A stretch of 64,000 nt of DNA from Paenibacillus sp. NFR01 (GCF_900111565.1 NZ_FOIK01000003.1:310001-374000), one strand, 5' to 3'. Positions 54,179-63,253 are shown, numbered from the stretch's first letter. Translations and numbers: made by a program. Notes: generated by a model not told the origin, from the letters alone.

Positions 54179-54343
54179 AAAAGAATGAGGGACAAATGAT
54201 TCGGAGGATATGGCTAGAGTTGGCGCATGGCAAGGAGGCTTTGATCGCTGACATCGGGCCAGGTGCGGGGCTTATGGCAATGAGGGAGCTAGCCGGCTCG
54301 CAAACCCGGTAAAACCCGGCCCCCCTCGATTAACTTCCGGTGC

Positions 54344-54368
54344 AAAGACTCCTTTGGGGGTCTTTTTT
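54344..54368 (+). terminator. Terminator of the isomerase gene
   Basis: AAAGAC-CC pairs with GG-GTCTTT (one G-T pair) and ends in T6. Confidence 0.8.
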
Positions 54369-54592
54369 GTTGCTTCAACCGGCTAATCAAACCTGAAACC
54401 CTACAGCGGTTCGCATAGCAGATGAAATAAGCTTGTGAAAAGCAGGAGCGGGACGCAGCAGGCGCCAAATAGCCTGAAAGCCTTATGGAGAAAGGGCGGG
54501 TTGCTAAGACAATCGTTCGCAAACGGGAGCAAATCGGGAACCTTCTTCACGGGACCCGCCTTTTTTCTGACACACCGCATGGACATCCGCTG

Positions 54593-54621
54593 TTGCTGGC
54601 GAATTTTTTCTAATATATAAT
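54593..54621 (+). promoter_or_regulatory. Sigma-A promoter of ychF
   Basis: TTGCTG at 54593-54598, 17 bp, TATAAT at 54616-54621. Confidence 0.55.
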
Positions 54622-54683
54622 GGTTTAGATCGATTGGCATTTATGGTGTGATCAATTTACCCGAAATAGGAGTTGTCATATAA

Positions 54684-55784
54684 ATGGCTTTGAAAGCTGG
54701 AATTGTGGGTCTTCCAAACGTCGGAAAATCTACGTTGTTTAATGCAATTACGCAGGCGGGCGCGGAATCCGCAAACTATCCGTTCTGCACGATCGACCCA
54801 AACGTCGGCGTTGTGGAAGTGCCGGACGAGCGTCTCGACAAGCTGACCGAGCTGGTGCAGCCGAACAAAACCGTACCGACCGCCTTCGAATTTGTCGATA
54901 TCGCCGGCCTGGTGCGCGGCGCGAGCAAAGGGGAAGGGCTGGGCAATAAATTTTTGGCCCATATCCGCGAAGTCGATGCCATCGTGCATGTGGTCCGCTG
55001 CTTTGTGGACGAGAACGTCACCCACGTTGACGGTAAAGTCAATCCGGTCAGCGACATCCAGACGATTAATCTGGAGCTGATCCTTGCCGACCTCGAAAGC
55101 GTGGAGAAACGTCTGGACCGTGCGCGCAAAAACACCAAAGGCGGCGACAAAAAGGCGATTCAGGAAGTGGAACTGCTGGAACGCGTCAAGGAGGCCCTCT
55201 ACAACGACATGCCTGCGCGCAGCGTGGAATTGTCCGATGACGAGCGCCCGCTGATTCGCGACATGCATCTGTTGACGCTGAAACCTGTACTGTATGCAGC
55301 CAACGTCGGCGAAGACGAAGTTTCCGATGCCGAGAGCAACCCGTACGTTCAGCAAGTGCGCGAATTCGCCGCTGCCGAGAACGCCGAAGTGGTGCCGATC
55401 AGCGCCAAAGTGGAGGCAGAAATCGCCGAGCTGGAAGGCGAAGACAAAGCGATGTTCCTGGAAGAGCTGGGTCTGCAGGAATCGGGCCTCAACCGCTTGA
55501 TCAAAGCGGCTTACAAGCTGCTGGGCCTGTACACGTATTTCACGGCCGGCGTGCAGGAAGTCCGCGCATGGACGATCCGCAAAGGCACCAAAGCTCCGGG
55601 CGCTGCAGGCGTCATCCATACCGACTTCGAACGCGGCTTTATCCGCGCCGAAGTTGTGGCCTATGACGATCTGGTTGCTGCCGGATCGATGAACGGAGCC
55701 AAAGAGCGCGGCCAGCTGCGCCTCGAAGGCAAAGAATATGTCGTGAATGACGGCGACGTAATGCATTTCCGTTTTAACGTCTAA
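54684..55784 (+). CDS. ychF: Redox-regulated ATPase/GTPase YchF (OLA1)
   Basis: 366 aa. G1 [10 protein letters not shown]3 DIAGL, and the C-terminal TGS domain with [20 protein letters not shown]; the NxxE motif in the G4 position makes family members prefer ATP. It is a conserved translation-associated P-loop protein binding the ribosome and 26S/70S factors. ATG 54684 follows AGGAG at about 11 bases. Single-gene unit with promoter and terminator. Confidence 0.96.
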   Translation: MALKAGIVGLPNVGKSTLFNAITQAGAESANYPFCTIDPNVGVVEVPDERLDKLTELVQPNKTVPTAFEFVDIAGLVRGASKGEGLGNKFLAHIREVDAIVHVVRCFVDENVTHVDGKVNPVSDIQTINLELILADLESVEKRLDRARKNTKGGDKKAIQEVELLERVKEALYNDMPARSVELSDDERPLIRDMHLLTLKPVLYAANVGEDEVSDAESNPYVQQVREFAAAENAEVVPISAKVEAEIAELEGEDKAMFLEELGLQESGLNRLIKAAYKLLGLYTYFTAGVQEVRAWTIRKGTKAPGAAGVIHTDFERGFIRAEVVAYDDLVAAGSMNGAKERGQLRLEGKEYVVNDGDVMHFRFNV

Positions 55785-55798
55785 GGATAGACTGGAAT

Positions 55799-55854
55799 AA
55801 GGAGGGCGCTTCGAAGCCATGAACTTTGGCTGCCGGGGCGCTCTCCTTTTTTTA
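55799..55854 (+). terminator. Terminator of ychF
   Basis: AAGGAGGGCGC pairs with GCGCTCTCCTT (one G-T pair) across a 28-base loop, followed by T7. Confidence 0.85.
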
Positions 55855-56098
55855 GGGGAAAAACAGAATCAGAATGCTGGATAGTTACTGGACCGGAGCT
55901 GGGCGGATGTGATTAAGCTGGCGATGCTGAATTGCTGCCGCTACACTACCTCCAAACTATTATGTCCGAGCAATAACTTCCAAAGAAGCTGGTGCTAAAC
56001 GGCACCTCAAATAACTGCTTATGCTGCCACAGCTAAACTGAATAGGCAAACTACCACAGCTAAACTGCCGCGGCTAAACTGTCATCGCCAAATGTATG

Positions 56099-56231
56099 GC
56101 TAAACTGCCTCGGCAAGCTGTCCCCGCTAACTGCCACTGCTAAACTGCCTCGGCAGGCTGTCCCCACTAACTGACACCGCTAAACTGCATGGCTAAACTG
56201 CATAGGCAGGCAGTCCCCACTAACTGCCATG
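56099..56231 (+). repeat. 40-bp tandem repeats
   Basis: Units at 56099-56138, 56139-56178 and 56192-56231 share GCTAAACTGC...GGCA..C.GTCCCC.CTAACTG; a 13-bp partial unit sits between the second and third. Upstream, 56026-56098 contains four more degenerate GCTAAACTG motifs. Confidence 0.8.
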
Positions 56232-56301
56232 GTTTCGTTACACTTGCGCGTTCATAACCTTTGCCCTGCATTGCAGGCAGCATCGCGAATTTTTCCTGAC
56301 C

Positions 56302-56484
56302 TAACGGACATGAGCGCCGTTATTATCCGGGAAATACCTCATTTCCCGAAGCAATGGACACTAGGGCCGTTATGTGCACGACAGACCATCAAAATCGTTC
56401 TAAAATACGCAAATAAGGTCTCTAGTGTCCGTTAGAAGCCGAAAAAGCGGATTTTTCAACAAATAACGGCTCTCAGGTCCGTTG
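56302..56484. repeat. 183-bp symmetric four-unit intergenic repeat, copy 2
   Basis: Forward units at 56302-56324 and 56353-56373, inverted units at 56412-56434 and 56462-56483. The ACGGAC/GTCCGT cores (one changed to ATGGAC) lie at offsets 0, 50, 123 and 173 from 56304, identical to copy 1. The segments between units differ from copy 1 except for short pieces (ATTTCCC, AAAATCG). Confidence 0.8.
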
Positions 56485-56535
56485 GCTGCAAATATTTCAA
56501 GAAAGTGGCCGTTGGAAGCGGGGGCGGCGAGTGAA

Positions 56536-56577
56536 ATACAGGATACAGGATACAGGTTACAAGAAACAGGTTACACA
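56536..56577 (+). repeat. Six 7-bp tandem repeats
   Basis: ATACAGG three times, then TTACAAG, AAACAGG and TTACACA. Confidence 0.7.
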
Positions 56578-56780
56578 TTACATGGTTAAAGAAATTTCGT
56601 GTCTCTGCTGCAAAGATGCCGGCGGATGCGGGCATTATAGAGTTTGAATGAGTAAAGTGAAACGGATGGTTATGCATAACGTGATACGGCTAGATCAAAC
56701 GGGGTTTTAAGCGCTCCGGCAAATTGCCGAATTTATTTGTATTCCTCCGGCAGCGCATTGTAGCCAATTAGCTTGTTCGG

Positions 56781-56789
56781 TGGTATAAT
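56781..56789 (+). promoter_or_regulatory. Extended -10 promoter of prfA
   Basis: TGG-TATAAT (TGn extension plus perfect hexamer at 56784-56789); the -35 is weak, as allowed for extended -10 promoters. Confidence 0.55.
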
Positions 56790-56873
56790 ATAAAGTCGTA
56801 TCTCTGCTTTGTGTTTACTTACAATTTTAAATAATGAACGATATGAATTTGATTTCAGGAGAGGTGAATTCCC

Positions 56874-57941
56874 TTGTTGGACCGATTGCAATCCCTGGCG
56901 GACCGCTATGAGAAGCTCAGTGAACTGCTTTGTGATCCGGATGTTGCAAACGACAGTAAGAAACTGAGGGACTATTCCAAAGAACAATCCGATTTGCAGC
57001 CCGCCTTTGAGGCTTATACCGAATATAAAAACGTAGTGGAAGAGCTCGAAGCAGCAAAAATGATGCTCGGCGAAAAGCTCGACGATGAGATGAAGGAAAT
57101 GGTCAAGATGGAGATCGATGACCTTTCCGAGCGGCAGGCGGCGCTGGATGAAAAAATCCGCATTCTGCTTTTGCCGAAAGACCCGAACGACGATAAGAAC
57201 GTTATCGTGGAAATCCGCGGCGCAGCCGGCGGGGACGAAGCGGCGTTGTTTGCTTCCGACCTGTACCGGATGTACACGCGGTATGCCGACAGCCAAGGCT
57301 GGCGCGTTGAGCTGATGGACGCCAACATGAACGATCTCGGCGGCTTCAAGGAAGTCATCTTTATGATCAACGGCCGGGGCGCTTACAGTAAAATGAAGTT
57401 CGAAAGCGGCGCGCATCGCGTGCAGCGTATTCCGGCGACCGAATCCGGCGGCCGGATTCATACGTCCACCTCGACGGTGGCGGTGATGCCGGAAGCGGAA
57501 GAAGTCGATATTGAAATTCTCGACAAGGATATCCGCGTCGATACGTTCTGTTCCAGCGGTGCAGGCGGCCAGTCCGTTAACACGACCAAATCGGCCGTGC
57601 GCGTGACGCATGTTCCAACGGGCATCGTGGCAACTTGTCAGGACGGCAAATCCCAGAACTCCAACAAGGAAAAGGCGCTGCAGGTGCTGCGCGCGCGGAT
57701 TTCCGATATGATGCGTCAAGAGGAAGAAGCAAAATATGCCGGCGAACGCAAATCGAAAGTCGGCACGGGCGACCGCAGCGAGCGGATTCGCACCTACAAC
57801 TTCCCGCAAAGCCGGGTCACCGATCACCGGATCGGACTGACGCTGCATCGCCTGGATCAGGTGATGAACGGGGATATTGCCGAAATTATTTCGGCGCTGT
57901 CGATTGCGGAGCAAGCGGAATTGATGGAAAAAGGAGAATAA
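56874..57941 (+). CDS. prfA: Peptide chain release factor 1
   Basis: 355 aa. Class I release factor reading UAA/UAG; the GGQ loop is in [21 protein letters not shown], and the stop-codon domain includes [21 protein letters not shown]. The start is TTG 56874 (or TTG 56877) with AGGAGAGGTG about seven bases upstream. The gene for its methylase PrmC follows four bases after the stop, the classical pairing. Confidence 0.97.
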   Translation: MLDRLQSLADRYEKLSELLCDPDVANDSKKLRDYSKEQSDLQPAFEAYTEYKNVVEELEAAKMMLGEKLDDEMKEMVKMEIDDLSERQAALDEKIRILLLPKDPNDDKNVIVEIRGAAGGDEAALFASDLYRMYTRYADSQGWRVELMDANMNDLGGFKEVIFMINGRGAYSKMKFESGAHRVQRIPATESGGRIHTSTSTVAVMPEAEEVDIEILDKDIRVDTFCSSGAGGQSVNTTKSAVRVTHVPTGIVATCQDGKSQNSNKEKALQVLRARISDMMRQEEEAKYAGERKSKVGTGDRSERIRTYNFPQSRVTDHRIGLTLHRLDQVMNGDIAEIISALSIAEQAELMEKGE

Positions 57942-57945
57942 TGCT

Positions 57946-58893
57946 TTGAACCAGGGCGTATATGTCTTGTCTACTGTGCAAAGCATCCGGGAAGCCTTTG
58001 CGGAGGCTTCTTCTTTTTTGGCTGAACACGGATGCTCCGAACCGCAGCGCAGCGCACAGCTTTTGCTTGAGCATGCGCTGGGCCTTTCCGGCGCAGCCTT
58101 CTATATTGCGCTTGGCGAACCGTTCCCGCCGGAAGCGAAAGCAGAATGGGAGAGGCTGGTTAACCGCCGCGCCACAGGGGAGCCGGTGCAGTACATCATC
58201 GGCGAACAGGAATTTTACGGCCGGCCGTTTGAAGTGACGCCGGACGTGCTGATCCCCCGGCCGGAGACGGAGCTGCTGGTCGAGGCGATTTTACGCTATG
58301 CGGCCGAGCTGTGGCCGGATGGCCTAGCCGGCGCTGCGACGGATGCGGCGGGGGCGCCGCAAACGGAAGGCGCAGCAGCGCCAAGGCCGCTGACCGCCGT
58401 CGATATCGGCGCCGGCAGCGGAGCGATTTGCGTCACGCTGGCGGCCGAAACGCCGGCGTGGCGGGTCTGCGCCGGGGATATTTCCCCCGGCGCGCTGGCT
58501 GTGGCCGGGCGCAACGCCCGCCGCCACGGCACAGCCGTGGACTTCCGGCTCGGCGATCTGCTCGAGCCGTTTGCGGGGATGGAGACGGATATCCTCGTCT
58601 CCAACCCGCCGTACATTCCCGGCGGCGACATCGCCGGGCTGCAGCGCGAAGTGCGCGACCATGAGCCGCGCACCGCGCTCGACGGCGGGGCGGACGGGCT
58701 GGCCCCGTACCGCCGCATGCTGGAGCAGCTGCCGCTGCTCCCGGCCCCGCCCCGCCTGGTCGGCTTCGAGCTGGGGCTCGGCCAGGCGGAGGACGTGGCC
58801 GGCCTGCTGCGCGCGGCCGGGCACTGGAACGAGATCGTCACGGTCGACGATCTCGCCGGCATCCCGCGCCATGTGCTGGGTATCGCCCGCTGA
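57946..58893 (+). CDS. prmC: Release factor glutamine methyltransferase
   Basis: 315 aa. N-terminal helical domain, SAM-binding VDIGAGSGAICVTLA and the catalytic NPPY in ILVSNPPYIPGGD. It methylates the Gln of the GGQ motif in RF1 and RF2. TTG 57946 follows AAAAGGAGA at nine bases. The linker (residues about 120-145) is enlarged by an Ala/Gly-rich insert, and the second half is strikingly GC-rich. Confidence 0.95.
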   Translation: MNQGVYVLSTVQSIREAFAEASSFLAEHGCSEPQRSAQLLLEHALGLSGAAFYIALGEPFPPEAKAEWERLVNRRATGEPVQYIIGEQEFYGRPFEVTPDVLIPRPETELLVEAILRYAAELWPDGLAGAATDAAGAPQTEGAAAPRPLTAVDIGAGSGAICVTLAAETPAWRVCAGDISPGALAVAGRNARRHGTAVDFRLGDLLEPFAGMETDILVSNPPYIPGGDIAGLQREVRDHEPRTALDGGADGLAPYRRMLEQLPLLPAPPRLVGFELGLGQAEDVAGLLRAAGHWNEIVTVDDLAGIPRHVLGIAR

Positions 58894-58955
58894 TGCAGCG
58901 CGAAGGTTGCGGCGGCTTTTCCAGAATTAAGTCCGCCGCCCGCTGCAAGGGAAGA

Positions 58956-58985
58956 TTGGTTTTTTGCCGCCCCTTCCTTTACAAT
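58956..58985 (+). promoter_or_regulatory. Possible sigma-A promoter of the rodA/ftsW-like gene
   Basis: TTGGTT at 58956-58961, 18 bp, TACAAT at 58980-58985. Confidence 0.45.
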
Positions 58986-59046
58986 AGAAGGTACGGGAAC
59001 CCGCTTCGTGTGTGCGGTACCCAAACCATAAGCAAGGAGACGGGAA

Positions 59047-60231
59047 ATGCTTCAGAAGCTCAAAAAAATCGACGGCATCATTTTAGTTGTCCTGGCATTG
59101 TTAATGGTCGTCAGCATTTTTTCCATATACAGCGTCACCCACGGCAGAGACGGGCTGGACGGTTCGCATATCAAGATGATCAAATTTTATATTCTCGGCA
59201 TTATCGCCTTTACGGGAATTATTTTTGTGGATTACCGGCTGCTCATCAAATATGCGATGTATATCTATATCATTGGCATTGGCGTGCTCGTGCTGGTCAG
59301 CTTCATCGGAGCCGAAGAGAACGGCGCGCAGGGCTGGATCAAATTCGGCGGGTTCAGCTTGCAGCCGGCTGAGCTGTTCAAGCTGATTCTCATAATGTTT
59401 CTGGCATCGGTGCTGGTCCGCAAAAATAAAAACCGGTTGCTGTTCTGGAAGGATGTCGTCCCACTCGGTATGATGGCGGCGCTGCCCTTTCTGATCGTCA
59501 TCAGCCAGAATGACTTGGGGAATGCGTTATCCTACATCGTGATTCTGTTCGGGCTGCTTTGGATCGGGAACATCAAGTTCTCCCATGCGCTGATCGGGCT
59601 GCTGGTGATCGCTTCCACGGCTACGGCGGGCATCATGAGTTACATCCATTATCATGATAATATTGAAAAATTCTTTGTGGGCATCGGCCGGGAGCACTGG
59701 GTCGAGCGTTTTGATCCATGGCTGGTTCCCGATAAGGCGACGGCCAAAGCGAGTTATCATACGAAAAACGCCAAGCTGGCGATCGCCTCGGGCGGCATGA
59801 GCGGAGAAGGCTACATGAAAGGCAGCTCCGTGCAGACGGACCGCGTGCCGTATACGTATTCCGACTCGATCTTCGTGCAGATCGCCGAGGAGTACGGGTT
59901 TGTCGGCTCGGCGCTGGTGCTGCTGCTCTACTTTATATTGATCCACAGGATGATATTGATTGCGCTGGAATGCAAGGACAGGGGCGGGCCGTTCCTGATT
60001 ATCGGCATTGTGGCGATGCTGCTGTATCAAATTTTTGAAAATATCGGTGCCTTCATCGGCCTGATGCCGCTGACCGGGATCACGCTGCCGTTTATCAGCT
60101 TCGGCGGCACCTCGCTGATGATCAACATGGCCAGCATCGGCCTCGTAATGAGCGTGCGGCTGCACGGCCAGGAAGTGGAGGAAGATCTTCCGGAGCCGCT
60201 TGCCTATCCGCCGGCCGCCAAGCAAAGCTAA
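59047..60231 (+). CDS. SEDS-family peptidoglycan glycosyltransferase (RodA/FtsW/SpoVE)
   Basis: 394 aa, ten predicted membrane helices. SEDS features are GAQGWIKFGGFSLQPAELFK, the extracellular loop with IASGGMSGEGYMKGSSVQTDRVPYTYSDSIFVQIAEEYG, and LPFISFGGTSLMINMASIGL. SEDS proteins polymerise lipid II together with a class B PBP; RodA (elongation) is the best match for the loop, but sporulation or division paralogues are possible. AAGGAGA precedes the ATG. No PBP gene adjoins it. Its position between prmC and spoIIR is notable. Confidence 0.87.
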   Translation: MLQKLKKIDGIILVVLALLMVVSIFSIYSVTHGRDGLDGSHIKMIKFYILGIIAFTGIIFVDYRLLIKYAMYIYIIGIGVLVLVSFIGAEENGAQGWIKFGGFSLQPAELFKLILIMFLASVLVRKNKNRLLFWKDVVPLGMMAALPFLIVISQNDLGNALSYIVILFGLLWIGNIKFSHALIGLLVIASTATAGIMSYIHYHDNIEKFFVGIGREHWVERFDPWLVPDKATAKASYHTKNAKLAIASGGMSGEGYMKGSSVQTDRVPYTYSDSIFVQIAEEYGFVGSALVLLLYFILIHRMILIALECKDRGGPFLIIGIVAMLLYQIFENIGAFIGLMPLTGITLPFISFGGTSLMINMASIGLVMSVRLHGQEVEEDLPEPLAYPPAAKQS

Positions 60232-60239
60232 AGCATTCC

Positions 60240-60271
60240 GCCGTAGTCCCTGCAAAGGGCTGCGGCTTTTT
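60240..60271 (+). terminator. Terminator of the SEDS gene
   Basis: GCCG-AG-CCCT pairs with AGGG-CT-CGGC around a GCAA loop, then T6. Confidence 0.85.
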
Positions 60272-60314
60272 TATGCGCAATATATCACGCTAATAAAAAA
60301 TTAATAGATTGCTA

Positions 60315-60344
60315 GGTTTGCCGCTTCCTCTCCCCGGGCATAAT
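60315..60344 (+). promoter_or_regulatory. Putative sigma-F promoter of spoIIR
   Basis: GGTTTG at 60315-60320, 15 bp, then GGGCATAAT at 60336-60344. The -10 fits the forespore consensus GGNNANANT completely and the spacing is that of sigma-F/sigma-G promoters; the -35 matches partly. Confidence 0.55.
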
Positions 60345-60382
60345 GGGAACATCAAGGAGTTACGGGAGAGGGGAAGAGAAAG

Positions 60383-61132
60383 ATGAACGCAACAAAACAA
60401 GGGTTTGCCGAATCTCTGCGCACGACGATTAAGTATACCGCCATTTTAATTTCTTTTTTTATGGTCGTGCTGATGATGTGGGAAAGCCAAAAAAGCGATG
60501 CCGCCCTGGCCGAAACCGCCATTCCGAAGGAGTCGATCCGCCTGCGCATTCTGGCCAATTCGGATGCTCCGGGTGATCAGCTGGTCAAACGGCAAATCCG
60601 TGACGCCATTGTGGAGCAGATGAATAAGTGGGTGGCCGAGCTGGAGAATCCGCAAAGCCTGGAGCAGGCGCGGGGAACCATCCGTACCCATCTGCCGGAG
60701 CTGAACGCGCTGGTCGGAAGCGAGCTTGCGAAGCGGAGCATTTCCTACGGCTATAAAGTGGAACTGGGCATCGTTCCGTTTCCGACGAAAATGTACGGCG
60801 GCACGGTCTATCCGGCCGGCGATTATGAAGCGCTGCGCGTCACGCTGGGCAAAGGCGAGGGACAAAACTGGTGGTGCGTGCTCTTTCCGCCGCTTTGCTT
60901 TATCGATGCGGGATCGGGCGACGCTGCGGCAGCGCCGGCAGCCGACGTGAAGCAGGACGGCAAAAGCAGCGCGCAGGTGAAGGCGGTTAAAGCATCCGCG
61001 GCCGGTGCGGGTGCCGTAACTGCGGCTGCCGGAGATGCGGCGGACAAAGGAGCGGAGACGCCGGAGGTCCGGTTTTTCGTGGTCGATCTGCTGGCGAAGA
61101 TTTGGAGCTGGATTTGCAGCTTATTCTCCTGA
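60383..61132 (+). CDS. spoIIR: Stage II sporulation protein R
   Basis: 249 aa. A signal anchor (TAILISFFMVVLMMW) is followed by the conserved domain IRLRILANSDAPGDQLVKRQIRD and NWWCVLFPPLCFID. SpoIIR is made in the forespore, secreted into the intermembrane space, and triggers SpoIIGA to process pro-sigma-E in the mother cell. An Ala-rich insertion of about 60 residues lies in the C-terminal part (residues about 185-230). AGGGGAAG precedes the ATG. A sigma-F-type promoter upstream fits its known regulation. Confidence 0.95.
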   Translation: MNATKQGFAESLRTTIKYTAILISFFMVVLMMWESQKSDAALAETAIPKESIRLRILANSDAPGDQLVKRQIRDAIVEQMNKWVAELENPQSLEQARGTIRTHLPELNALVGSELAKRSISYGYKVELGIVPFPTKMYGGTVYPAGDYEALRVTLGKGEGQNWWCVLFPPLCFIDAGSGDAAAAPAADVKQDGKSSAQVKAVKASAAGAGAVTAAAGDAADKGAETPEVRFFVVDLLAKIWSWICSLFS

Positions 61133-61207
61133 TCTAGTCGTACTCGCCAAAGTGAGGACACTCTACAGTTTTACCCGAGCTTGTGATACTATGAAAAGAT
61201 AGCAATG

Positions 61208-61234
61208 CGGCTCCAGCCCTGGAGCCGTTTTTTT
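61208..61234 (+). terminator. Terminator of spoIIR
   Basis: CGGCTCCAG-CC-CTGGAGCCG, perfect 9-bp stem, T7. Confidence 0.9.
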
Positions 61235-61330
61235 CGGCATTTGGCATGTCATTGGTTTATATCATCGGGTATATTATCGGGCATGTTTGATGCGCTTCAC
61301 AAACCTCTTTCAGAAAGCTTGTGATCTTTG

Positions 61331-62521
61331 ATGGTACAACGTGACGACTATCCGTTTGCGGCGCAGCGCCGCAGCGGAGGCATACAGGATACGAAATATT
61401 GGCGCCTGCAGGCTCCGGCGGAAGACTTCCTCGGCATGGATTCAAACGCAATCGACGCGCAGGACCGGCAGGCGCTTGCGGAAGCGGCCGAAATGCTGGC
61501 GGGCGGAGCGACGGTCGCTTTTCCGACCGAAACGGTATACGGACTAGGCGCGGATGCCCGGAATACCGCGGCAGTGGAGGCGGTCTTTGCCGCCAAAGGC
61601 CGTCCTTCGGATAACCCGCTCATCGTGCACATCGCCGATCGCGAAGCGCTTGATCCGCTGGTGACGGAGGTCAGCCCGGCGGCGACTGCGCTGATCGAGG
61701 CGTTTTGGCCCGGCCCGCTGACGCTGGTGCTGCCGGTCCGTCCCGGCGTGCTCTCCCCGCTGGTGACGGCCGGCCTGGACACGGTCGGCGTGCGCATGCC
61801 GGCCCACGGCGTCGCACAGGCGCTGATCCGCGAAGCGGGCTGTCCGGTGGCGGCGCCCAGCGCCAACCGTTCCGGCCGGCCAAGCCCGACGACGGCCGGC
61901 CATGTCCGCGGCGACCTCGCCGGCTATATCGGCGGGGTGCTGGACGGCGGCCCGGCCGGGGTCGGCCTGGAGTCGACCGTCGTGCAGGTGCAGCCGGACG
62001 GGACGGCAGTGATCCTCCGTCCCGGCGGCATCACCGCCGAACAGCTCGCGGCGGTGCTCGGCTCCGGCGCCGTGTCGGCGACGCCGGGCGAAGAAGCCGC
62101 CGCCCGGGATGCGGCGGCGGAAGACGGCCCGGCGCCGCGCGCGCCGGGCATGAAGTACACGCACTACGCCCCGCGCGGCTGGCTGGGCGTCGTGCGCGGC
62201 GCCACGCCGCAGCGCGTGGCGGAAGCGGCCGCTGCGCGGCTGGCGGCGGCGGCGTTAAGCGGGGAAACGACGGGCCTGCTCCTCTTCGAGGAGCACCGGG
62301 CCCTCTACCCCGCGAACCCCGCCGCCTGCGTCCGTTCTCTCGGCGCCCTGGCCTCGCCGGAGGAAGGCGCTCGCGCCCTGTATGCCGCCTTGCGGGACTT
62401 CGATGAAGCGGGCGCGACGTATATCCTTGCCGAGGCTTGTCCGGAAACCGGCCTCGGCGCCGCGATCATGAACCGGCTGATGAAAGCCGCCGGCGGCACC
62501 GTGATCGAAGCGGGAGAATGA
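61331..62521 (+). CDS. ywlC: L-threonylcarbamoyladenylate synthase (Sua5/YwlC)
   Basis: 396 aa. The YrdC/TsaC domain (ALAEAAEMLAGGATVAFPTE, VYGLGADARN, AKGRPSDNPLIVHI, SANRSGRPSPTT, STVVQ) makes TC-AMP for the t6A37 modification of ANN-reading tRNAs. A C-terminal Sua5 domain begins after the conserved linker MKYTHYAPRG. The N-terminus is about 30 residues longer than usual and has no good ribosome site; ATG 61331 is a guess. Same position downstream of spoIIR as in B. subtilis. The second half is very rich in Ala and in GC. Confidence 0.93.
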   Translation: MVQRDDYPFAAQRRSGGIQDTKYWRLQAPAEDFLGMDSNAIDAQDRQALAEAAEMLAGGATVAFPTETVYGLGADARNTAAVEAVFAAKGRPSDNPLIVHIADREALDPLVTEVSPAATALIEAFWPGPLTLVLPVRPGVLSPLVTAGLDTVGVRMPAHGVAQALIREAGCPVAAPSANRSGRPSPTTAGHVRGDLAGYIGGVLDGGPAGVGLESTVVQVQPDGTAVILRPGGITAEQLAAVLGSGAVSATPGEEAAARDAAAEDGPAPRAPGMKYTHYAPRGWLGVVRGATPQRVAEAAAARLAAAALSGETTGLLLFEEHRALYPANPAACVRSLGALASPEEGARALYAALRDFDEAGATYILAEACPETGLGAAIMNRLMKAAGGTVIEAGE

Positions 62522-62680
62522 GGCGGCTGCAAGGTTATTCTGCCGTGCGCAGGCATTCTCTTTTTCCGTTTGGTGCATAAGCCGTCATCCCAATCGGTGT
62601 CCGTGCTTGTGAGAGGCATGATCGCCTTCTTGTCCGCATATCGTTAGGTGTACAAGATATTCGGACTTGGAGGGTTGGAC

Positions 62681-63253
62681 ATGGACGTGGCCGGCGGGTA
62701 TATGGGATACGGGCAACTGATAACGATCGCGATCATGGCGGTCGCCCTGGGAATGGATGCCTTTTCCCTCGGCGTAGGGATCGGGATGAAGGGAATCCGT
62801 CTGCTGCATGTGCTGCAGCTCAGCCTGCTCATCGCCCTTTTTCACGTGCTGATGCCTTTGCTTGGCTTGTTTACCGGCAATTATGTCGGGCATTTGCTGG
62901 GCAAAGTTACGACATACGCGGCCGGCGGCCTGCTGGTGCTGCTCGGCGGACATATGGTTATAAATGCGTTCCGGAGCGGAGATGACGGCAAACATCAATT
63001 CGAATACCGGACGTTCTGGGGAATGCTGCTCATTTCGCTCAGCGTAAGCGTGGATTCGTTTTCGGTCGGCGTTTCGCTCGGGATGTTCGTCAGCAGCATT
63101 GCCCTGACGGTGCTGGCCTTCGGCGCCTGCGGCGGCCTCATGTCGATCATCGGCCTGCTGGTCGGAAGGCGTGTCCGCCGGGGGCTGGGCGACTACGGTG
63201 AGGCGCTGGGCGGGGCGATTCTTCTGGCGTTTGGATTGCTGTTCATCTTCTGA
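62681..63253 (+). CDS. mntP: Manganese efflux pump MntP (YwlD)
   Basis: 190 aa, six helices. The MntP repeats each carry an acidic Asp in a membrane helix: ALGMDAFSLGVGIG and VSVDSFSVGVSLG. It exports Mn(II). GGAGGG sits eight bases before ATG 62681; the longer frame from 62648 has no site. No yybP-ykoY manganese riboswitch is recognisable upstream. Neighbour order ywlC-mntP-ywlE is the same as in Bacillus. Confidence 0.93.
   Translation: MDVAGGYMGYGQLITIAIMAVALGMDAFSLGVGIGMKGIRLLHVLQLSLLIALFHVLMPLLGLFTGNYVGHLLGKVTTYAAGGLLVLLGGHMVINAFRSGDDGKHQFEYRTFWGMLLISLSVSVDSFSVGVSLGMFVSSIALTVLAFGACGGLMSIIGLLVGRRVRRGLGDYGEALGGAILLAFGLLFIF

Larger units (their letters stand above)
54179..54683. other. 505-bp intergenic region with two terminator-like structures
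   Basis: It holds a terminator (54344-54368), a GC-rich structured stretch ending in a second terminator-like stem (AAGGGCGGGTT near 54486-54500 with GACCCGCCTTTTTT at 54553-54566) and the ychF promoter. A 38-codon frame at 54196-54312 has a modest ribosome site but no recognisable protein. The middle structure may be an untranslated RNA or a leader. Confidence 0.5.
55785..56873. other. 1.1-kb repeat-rich intergenic region
   Basis: After the ychF terminator come degenerate GCTAAACTGCC-type repeats (56026-56231, including three 40-bp units), the second copy of the 183-bp symmetric element (56302-56484), six 7-bp tandem repeats of ATACAGG type (56536-56577), and the prfA promoter. No open frame here looks coding. 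Confidence 0.75.

Noticed and set aside
54196-54312. 38-codon frame after the isomerase gene with a GAGGG site
   Set aside because: No similarity to any family I know and no sign of codon constraint; it ends just before the terminator and may simply be the 3' untranslated region.
54420-54570. T-box or known riboswitch before ychF
   Set aside because: No specifier loop, no AGGGTGG-type antiterminator box, and ychF is not a usual T-box target; the ychF promoter lies after it.
56099-56231. 40-bp repeats considered as a CRISPR array
   Set aside because: Units abut without unique spacers, differ in sequence, and no cas genes are present.
62522-62680. yybP-ykoY manganese riboswitch upstream of mntP
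   Set aside because: The conserved three-way junction sequences are not recognisable, and the interval is short.
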